Part shown: piece after piece, positions 60,928-64,000 of the stretch
How the letters are laid out: every line of letters starts with the position of its first letter
How positions within the stretch are numbered: position 1 is the stretch's first letter
Assembly: GCF_013009345.1 (NCBI RefSeq)
Contig: NZ_JABELE010000003.1
Span: 186,001-250,000 of the forward strand
Length of the DNA: 64,000 bases
Origin: Acinetobacter geminorum
GTDB taxonomy: Bacteria; Pseudomonadota; Gammaproteobacteria; Pseudomonadales; Moraxellaceae
Direction: 5' to 3'
Notes under the pieces: model-generated
What the model was told of the DNA's origin: nothing
The model's input: only the letters and a program-made list of their open reading frames with translations
Databases searched by the model: none
Program-made: the position numbers and the translations under genes

Positions 60928-61003
60928 GGCGTGATAGCTCAGTAGGTAGAGCAACGGATTGAAAATCCGTGTGTCCCCAGTTCGATCCTGGGTCTCGCCA
61001 CCA
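60928..61003 (+). tRNA. tRNA-Phe (anticodon GAA), copy 1
   Basis: The 76-base gene has acceptor GGCGTGA, D arm TAGCTCAGTAGGTAGAGC, anticodon stem-loop CGGATTGAAAATCCG (GAA), T arm GTTCGATCC and an encoded CCA. A terminator follows at 61019-61046. Confidence 0.97.
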
Positions 61004-61016
61004 TTATTTGTGTTTT

Positions 61017-61046
61017 CAATCCCTGATCCCATCAGGGATTTTTTTT
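61017..61046 (+). terminator. Terminator after tRNA-Phe copy 1
   Basis: ATCCCTGAT/ATCAGGGAT (61019-61027 and 61031-61039) followed by seven T. Confidence 0.88.
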
Positions 61047-61129
61047 AAGTATAAAAAATACTCATTTAAATCAGAAACTCAGGATAATTGTTGACTATTG
61101 TTCTGAGATACGGCTTAATACAGGCCATC

Positions 61130-61205
61130 GGCGTGATAGCTCAGTAGGTAGAGCAACGGATTGAAAATCCGTGTGTCCCCAGTTCGATCCTGGGTCTCGC
61201 CACCA
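61130..61205 (+). tRNA. tRNA-Phe (anticodon GAA), copy 2
   Basis: It is identical over 76 bases to copy 1, including CCA. It has its own upstream region (TTGACT at 61091-61096) and its own terminator, so the two are independently transcribed. Confidence 0.97.
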
Positions 61206-61210
61206 TATTC

Positions 61211-61246
61211 GAAAAAGCCCCATTCATAATGTATGGGGCTTTTTTC
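61211..61246 (+). terminator. Terminator after tRNA-Phe copy 2
   Basis: AGCCCCAT/ATGGGGCT (61216-61223 and 61233-61240) is flanked by A5 and T5. Confidence 0.88.
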
Positions 61247-61373
61247 ATGCCTGTTTATTTAATAAAAAGATTAAGACCTTACCTGTGTATAAATCTCATT
61301 TTATCCACAAGTAAAGAGGGTTATCCTCAATATCGCCTTAACTTTCTAAAAATGGCTCAACCGAAATGTGGTT

Positions 61374-61805
61374 CTAATCATGAGAACTATCACGAATAAG
61401 TCGTTTTCCTAAGCACACTGCTTCTACCTCGTCATAGCCAAGTTGTTCGTAAAAATTCAATACATTCAAATTGTCTTTACGGACTAATAATTGAAGTTTT
61501 GGGCAGCCTCGAGCGATGAGGCGCTTCTCAAGCTGCTGAACGAGCGCTGTAGCGATTCCTAAGCGTTGTTGGTGCGGGTGAACAGCCAAATAGTTGATCC
61601 AGCCTCTATGACCGTCGTAGCCGCCCATAAGCGTACCAATCAGTTGCTCATCTTTAATAGCAACTAAAAACAAATCATCCTGTTGTGAGACTTTTCTGAA
61701 AATATCGGTTTCAGGATTATTCCAAGGGCGGGTCAGTCCACAGCTTTCCCATAAAATAACAACATCATCCAGATCTGCATTTGTAAATTGACGAATAATA
61801 AACAT
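61374..61805 (-). CDS. ypeA: GNAT-family acetyltransferase (YpeA-like)
   Basis: This 143-residue single-domain GNAT protein closely follows Escherichia coli YpeA in pattern: VVILWESCGLTRPWNNPETDI near the start, GTLMGGYDGHRGWINYLAVHPHQQRLGIATALV as the acetyl-CoA region, and LEKRLIARGCPKLQLLVR near the end. The start at 61805 is the ATG beginning the YpeA-like N-terminus; a TTG farther out adds eleven residues. The acceptor is unknown. Confidence 0.88.
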   Translation of the reverse strand: MFIIRQFTNADLDDVVILWESCGLTRPWNNPETDIFRKVSQQDDLFLVAIKDEQLIGTLMGGYDGHRGWINYLAVHPHQQRLGIATALVQQLEKRLIARGCPKLQLLVRKDNLNVLNFYEQLGYDEVEAVCLGKRLIRDSSHD

Positions 61806-61892
61806 ATGGATTTCTACTTTTTGTTTTGATGTGCTCAAAAGATAAAATAAAAATTCGGGCTTGAGCAGTTTTTTATTAATAATTTAAACAAA

Positions 61893-61921
61893 TAAAAAAG
61901 CACCCCCGAAGGAGTGCTTGG
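61893..61921 (-). terminator. Terminator of the CoA-transferase gene
   Basis: On the minus strand AAGCACTCC/GGGGTGCTT closes around TTCG and is followed by six T. Confidence 0.85.
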
Positions 61922-61935
61922 ATTCAACCAGTGAT

Positions 61936-63450
61936 TTAAGCTGATTTTGCAACTGGTGCTGCTTGAAGCATTTGACCTGTTTCTTCGAAGTTTGCATGCC
62001 AAGACAATGCTTCACGAAGTAAGTGAGGGGTATGTCCACCTTTAGCACATGCACGGTCAAAGTAGTCATTTAATGCATCACGATAAAGTGGGTGTACACA
62101 ATTATCGATAATTGCACGAGCGCGTTCACGAGGCGCTAAACCGCGTAAGTCAGCTAAACCTTGCTCTGTCACTAAAATATCAACATCGTGTTCACTGTGG
62201 TCAACGTGGCTCACCATTGGCACGATAGAAGAGATATCGCCGCCTTTAGCAATTGATTTAGTTACAAAGATCGCCAAGTGAGCGTTACGAGCGAAGTCAC
62301 CTGAACCACCAATACCGTTCATCATTTTAGTACCACACACGTGAGTTGAGTTCACGTTACCGTAAATATCAAACTCAAGCGCAGTGTTAATGCCGATAAT
62401 CCCTAAACGACGAACTAATTCAGGATGGTTAGAAATTTCTTGTGGACGAAGCACTAATTTGTCTTTGTAAGCTTCGATATTGCCAAAAACTTTTTCACCA
62501 CATTTTGCAGAAAGGGTAATTGAGCTACCAGAAGCAAATTTCATTTTGCCTGCATCAATGAGTTCAAAAGTACAGTCTTGTAGTACTTCTGAGTACATGA
62601 TGAGGTCTTCAAAATCAGAATCTTTTAAACCTGTTAATACAGCGTTGGCAATAGAACCAATTCCTGCTTGTAATGGACCAAGGTTTTTCGGTAAACGACC
62701 TTCTGCAACTTCTTTATTAAAGAAAGCAATTAAGTGGTTTGCAATGCCTTGAGTCTCATCATCTGGAGGAGTTACTGTTGATGGTGAGTCATGTGTATCG
62801 TTAAATACAATACCTACAATTTTTGCAGGATCGATTTGGATTGCCGTTGTACCAATACGCTCATCCACTTTTGTTAATGGAATTGGAGTACGTGTTGGAC
62901 GGTAAGTCGGAATATAGATGTCGTGCAAACCTTCAAAGCTTTCGCTTAAAGATGTGTTGATTTCAACAATAACTTTTTCGGCAAAAATAGCAAAGCTTGC
63001 AGAGTTACCCACAGAAGTTGTTGGAATAATGCCGCCATCTTCAGTAATCGCAATTGCTTCAATTACCGCAACGTCTGGACGTTTAAGTTGCTGGTTACGC
63101 ATTTGCTCAACAGTTTCTGATAAATGTTGATCAATAAACATAACTTCGCCGTTGTTAATTGCACGACGTAAAGTGTTGTCTACCTGAAATGGCATACGAC
63201 GAGATAAAACACCTGCTTCCGTGAGTTGTTTGTCTAAGTCATTACCTAAGCTAGCACCCGTAATTAACGTGATTTTTAACGGATTTTTCTTTGCATGCTC
63301 TACAAGTGCTTGTGGAACAGCTTTAGCTTCACCGGCACGAGTAAAACCACTCATACCAACAGTCATTCCATTTTCGATGAATTGCGCAGCTTGTTCAGCA
63401 CTGATGACCTTGTCATGAAGAGAAGCTAGGCGAATACGACTTAAAGACAT
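61936..63450 (-). CDS. Acetyl-CoA hydrolase/transferase family (succinyl-CoA:acetate CoA-transferase type)
   Basis: This 504-residue class I CoA-transferase has the two-domain layout of AarC/SctC. The glycine-rich oxyanion region (TVGMSGFTRAGEAKAVP) is in the N-terminal part, the catalytic glutamate is in IMYSEVLQDCTFELIDAGKM, and the substrate loops are LQAGIGSIANAVLTGL and MNGIGGSGDFARN. It exchanges CoA between acetate and succinate, or hydrolyses acetyl-CoA. GAGGATG precedes the start. It is monocistronic; the terminator lies at 61893. Confidence 0.93.
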   Translation of the reverse strand: MSLSRIRLASLHDKVISAEQAAQFIENGMTVGMSGFTRAGEAKAVPQALVEHAKKNPLKITLITGASLGNDLDKQLTEAGVLSRRMPFQVDNTLRRAINNGEVMFIDQHLSETVEQMRNQQLKRPDVAVIEAIAITEDGGIIPTTSVGNSASFAIFAEKVIVEINTSLSESFEGLHDIYIPTYRPTRTPIPLTKVDERIGTTAIQIDPAKIVGIVFNDTHDSPSTVTPPDDETQGIANHLIAFFNKEVAEGRLPKNLGPLQAGIGSIANAVLTGLKDSDFEDLIMYSEVLQDCTFELIDAGKMKFASGSSITLSAKCGEKVFGNIEAYKDKLVLRPQEISNHPELVRRLGIIGINTALEFDIYGNVNSTHVCGTKMMNGIGGSGDFARNAHLAIFVTKSIAKGGDISSIVPMVSHVDHSEHDVDILVTEQGLADLRGLAPRERARAIIDNCVHPLYRDALNDYFDRACAKGGHTPHLLREALSWHANFEETGQMLQAAPVAKSA

Positions 63451-63641
63451 TGGACATCCTCAATATTGTCAAAACATACGGGATTTTAGCTATGAAAAAT
63501 TGAAAAGTGCATAGGTGTTAGGCTAAGGTCTAATTTTGTAAATAAATGGCGGTATAAATTATATTTATAGTTTTTATTTAATTGATTTTTATTGCTTTTA
63601 TTTATCATTAAAACAAGGCTTTTAATTGCTGATTGATCAAA

Positions 63642-64000
63642 TTAAAAGCGCTCACTTAAAGTTTGTTTTATTTTTTCCAAAGGATTCGTCGTGGTATTTT
63701 CTTCGGTACTCGGTTTTGGGATTGGTAAAGAAATAATAACCTCTAAACCACCTTGTTCACGGTTATGAATTTGAATCTCGCCATGATGAATATCGACAAT
63801 ACGTTTAACAATAGCCAGTCCAAGACCACTACCTTGAATGGTTCTTGCTGAGTCTCCGCGAACAAAAGGTTGCATTAACTCTTCAATTTGATCTGCCGGA
63901 ATACCTTCACCATGATCAGCAACGGTAATTAAAATAGATTCATTTTCAACTTTTGCACTGAGCTCTATCGGTTCAGCACCATAGCGTTTCGCATTATTAA
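63642..64000 (-). CDS. envZ: Sensor histidine kinase EnvZ, C-terminal part (5' end outside window)
   Basis: The frame is open to the right edge of the window. The visible ~119 residues are the ATPase end of a histidine kinase: the G1 box DHGEGIP with the F box LMQPFVRGDSARTIQGSGLGLAIVKRIVDIHHG, and a 30-residue charged tail (STEENTTTNPLEKIKQTLSERF). The FVRGDSARTI stretch is a hallmark of EnvZ, the osmosensor that controls OmpR. HAMP and phosphoacceptor domains are outside the window. Confidence 0.85.
   Translation of the reverse strand, partial: NNAKRYGAEPIELSAKVENESILITVADHGEGIPADQIEELMQPFVRGDSARTIQGSGLGLAIVKRIVDIHHGEIQIHNREQGGLEVIISLPIPKPSTEENTTTNPLEKIKQTLSERF

Overview
The window is a chromosomal segment of an Acinetobacter, most likely of the A. 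calcoaceticus-baumannii complex. The reasons are an Omp33-36 porin gene at the left end, a betT-type choline transporter, a GlpM-type membrane protein, an AT-rich genome with short T-tailed hairpin terminators, histidine genes scattered in separate loci, and an ompR-envZ type kinase at the right end. No insertion sequence, rRNA operon, complete prophage or CRISPR array is visible. Both ends cut genes: betT lacks its 5' part at the left and envZ its N-terminal part at the right.

Layout. 1-7.1 kb: betT tail, omp33-36, a candidate structured small RNA, a GGDEF diguanylate cyclase and uvrA. 7.3-15 kb: a TetR/reductase pair with a palindromic operator, small membrane proteins, tenA, a TerC-like DUF475 protein, an MFS pump and ssb, then azlCD divergent from an XRE-cupin regulator. 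15-22 kb: a complete GABA module (gabP, gabR, gabT, gabD) with a two-repeat operator in front of both gabP and gabTD. 22-28 kb: LysR regulator, isochorismatase-like hydrolase and pirin, then a flavin oxidoreductase/methyltransferase pair. 28.1-28.3 kb: an Rsm/Csr-type RNA candidate. 28.6-37 kb: transporters and regulators, a run of small secreted hypotheticals, an aldo/keto reductase with its AraC regulator, and an acetyltransferase. 37.1-37.45 kb: a C4-antisense-like RNA in front of a 30-residue ORF. 38.2-41.3 kb: an orphan type VI secretion module (VgrG C-terminal fragment, putative effector, lipoprotein) next to a proteasome-fold protein. 41.4-64 kb: mostly core genes (kup, nuclease, hisF, thrB, hisA, hisH, hisB, a CoA-transferase), four tRNA genes over the whole window, and an isolated AT-rich ABC exporter.

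The most interesting material is non-coding. The RNA at 28147-28283 has four GGA motifs, two of them in identical AGGAA hairpin loops, a strong terminator, and an upstream palindrome close to the GacA box. This is the architecture of RsmY/RsmZ-type RNAs that titrate CsrA. The RNA at 37119-37278 folds into a cloverleaf and carries two segments colinearly complementary to the leader and ribosome-binding site of the small ORF behind it, which is the logic of phage C4 antisense RNA. A third RNA (2037-2148) has a good promoter, three stems and a terminator. Repeated motifs for GabR, an AraC regulator and two XRE-cupin regulators tie local regulators to local targets.
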